NCBI GenBank assembly: GCA_017436865.1
Contig: JAFSCH010000032.1
Location: forward strand, 1 to 64,000
DNA: 64,000 nt
Reading direction: 5' to 3'
Origin: Lachnospiraceae bacterium
Lineage (GTDB): Bacteria; Bacillota; Clostridia; Lachnospirales; Lachnospiraceae
Below the pieces are notes generated by a model. The model was not told the origin of the DNA. It saw only the letters and a list, made by a program, of their open reading frames with translations, and ran no database searches. Shown here in pieces: positions 63,696-64,000 of the stretch; within the stretch, counting starts at the first letter, position 1, and each line of letters begins with the position of its first letter. A program made the position numbers and the translations under genes.

Positions 63696-63731
63696 AAAAC
63701 TTTGCAATGACAAAAAACTTTGCAATGACAA
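63696..63731 (+). repeat. 18-bp tandem repeat, two units
   Basis: AAAACTTTGCAATGACAA occurs at 63696-63713 and 63714-63731 without gap. The second unit forms a hairpin with AAGTT downstream (AACTTTG...CAAAGTT, 63716-63735). Confidence 0.85.
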
Positions 63732-63753
63732 AGTTGGAAAAAATGATTATAAT
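63725..63753 (+). promoter_or_regulatory. Probable promoter for a gene beyond the window
   Basis: ATGACA (63725-63730), 17-bp spacer, TATAAT (63748-63753). The -35 lies in the second 18-bp repeat. The window ends in AAAAGAGGGAG, which looks like a ribosome site. Confidence 0.55.
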
Positions 63754-63805
63754 CTAATAGAATATGATATATTAAGTGGAAAAATCTTATTGTGAAACAA
63801 TTTTG

Positions 63806-63971
63806 GATAGACGGTAACTGTTTAGCAGGAATACGCATTTAGTGCGGATTCCGTGAGAAAATGCAGTATGTATAAGCCAAAATCCCATTTGCGAAGCAAA
63901 TTTAGGATGGATTATTGCACGGCATCTTCGATGCCACGTAACTATGAAGGCACTGAATAGTTATGATAGAC
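63806..63971 (+). mobile_element. Family 1 MITE, full copy 2, with target duplications
   Basis: The element spans 63813-63964. Terminal repeats GGTAACTGTTTAG and CTGAATAGTTAT; flanking GATAGAC (63806-63812) is duplicated at 63965-63971. It is about 152 bp and differs from copy 1 by substitutions and by an added hairpin (GGCATC...GATGCC). It lies between the promoter at 63725 and the end of the window, so it may be part of a leader. Confidence 0.83.
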
Positions 63972-64000
63972 TTTAGAATTATAATTATGAAAAGAGGGAG

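Overview
The window looks like chromosome of a low-GC, Gram-positive, endospore-forming anaerobe of the Clostridia, most like Lachnospiraceae. Evidence: an alpha/beta-type small acid-soluble spore protein gene, a rubrerythrin, consensus sigma-A promoters, GGAGG-type ribosome sites, a CIRCE element, a monoderm-type type IV pilus locus without a secretin, and several proteins resembling Lachnospiraceae-only families. No rRNA, tRNA, CRISPR array, prophage or transposase gene was seen.

Layout. 1-145 holds a hairpin-rich segment resembling a HEARO/omega RNA. 0.3-5.2 kb: rubrerythrin, M32 carboxypeptidase, DUF1275 membrane protein, thymidine kinase, CYTH protein and DJ-1-like protein. 5.2-10.8 kb: a sensory cluster (CheR, CheB, CheY-like, CheW, soluble PAS histidine kinase, HD-GYP regulator) with no CheA, headed by a consensus promoter inside a large palindrome. 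10.8-18.8 kb: SASP, then tig-clpP-clpX-lon-engB and an AI-2E-type permease. 18.8-25.8 kb: sodium:solute symporter, then a TetR regulator divergent from a HlyD/ABC efflux operon with two operator-like palindromes. 26-29 kb: GlnRS, HAD hydrolase, acidic membrane-anchored protein. 29.2-42.8 kb: type IV pilus operon pilB-pilC-pilA-pilD-pilMN fusion-pilO, four minor pilin-like genes, the last a 1248-residue protein with a pilin N-terminus and three tandem repeat units. 42.8-50.6 kb: TetR, CxxC protein, PfkB-like protein, guaB, FHA protein and unknowns. 50.7-61.4 kb: short PocR chemoreceptor, clpB, MBOAT/SGNH acylation pair, PpiC lipoprotein, htpG, 2-hydroxyacid dehydrogenase. 62.5 kb: the retraction ATPase pilT.

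Functional links. PilB carries the two-part MshEN motif that binds cyclic-di-GMP in related ATPases, and the sensory cluster ends in an HD-GYP protein, a likely cyclic-di-GMP phosphodiesterase, so pilus extension may be tuned by this messenger. The giant minor pilin is the best candidate for a surface adhesin. Several signalling or catalytic proteins keep their fold but lack key residues: the CheB receiver, an HPt-like kinase tail, and a PfkB protein with Asn in place of the catalytic Asp.

Two dispersed repeat families thread the window. Family 1 is a MITE of about 145-152 bp with terminal inverted repeats and 7-bp target duplications (two full copies near 62.3 and 63.8 kb, plus fragments). 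Family 2 has a conserved leader of about 32 bp followed by up to two hairpins whose stems change in a compensatory way; one copy supplies the 3' end of the CYTH gene.
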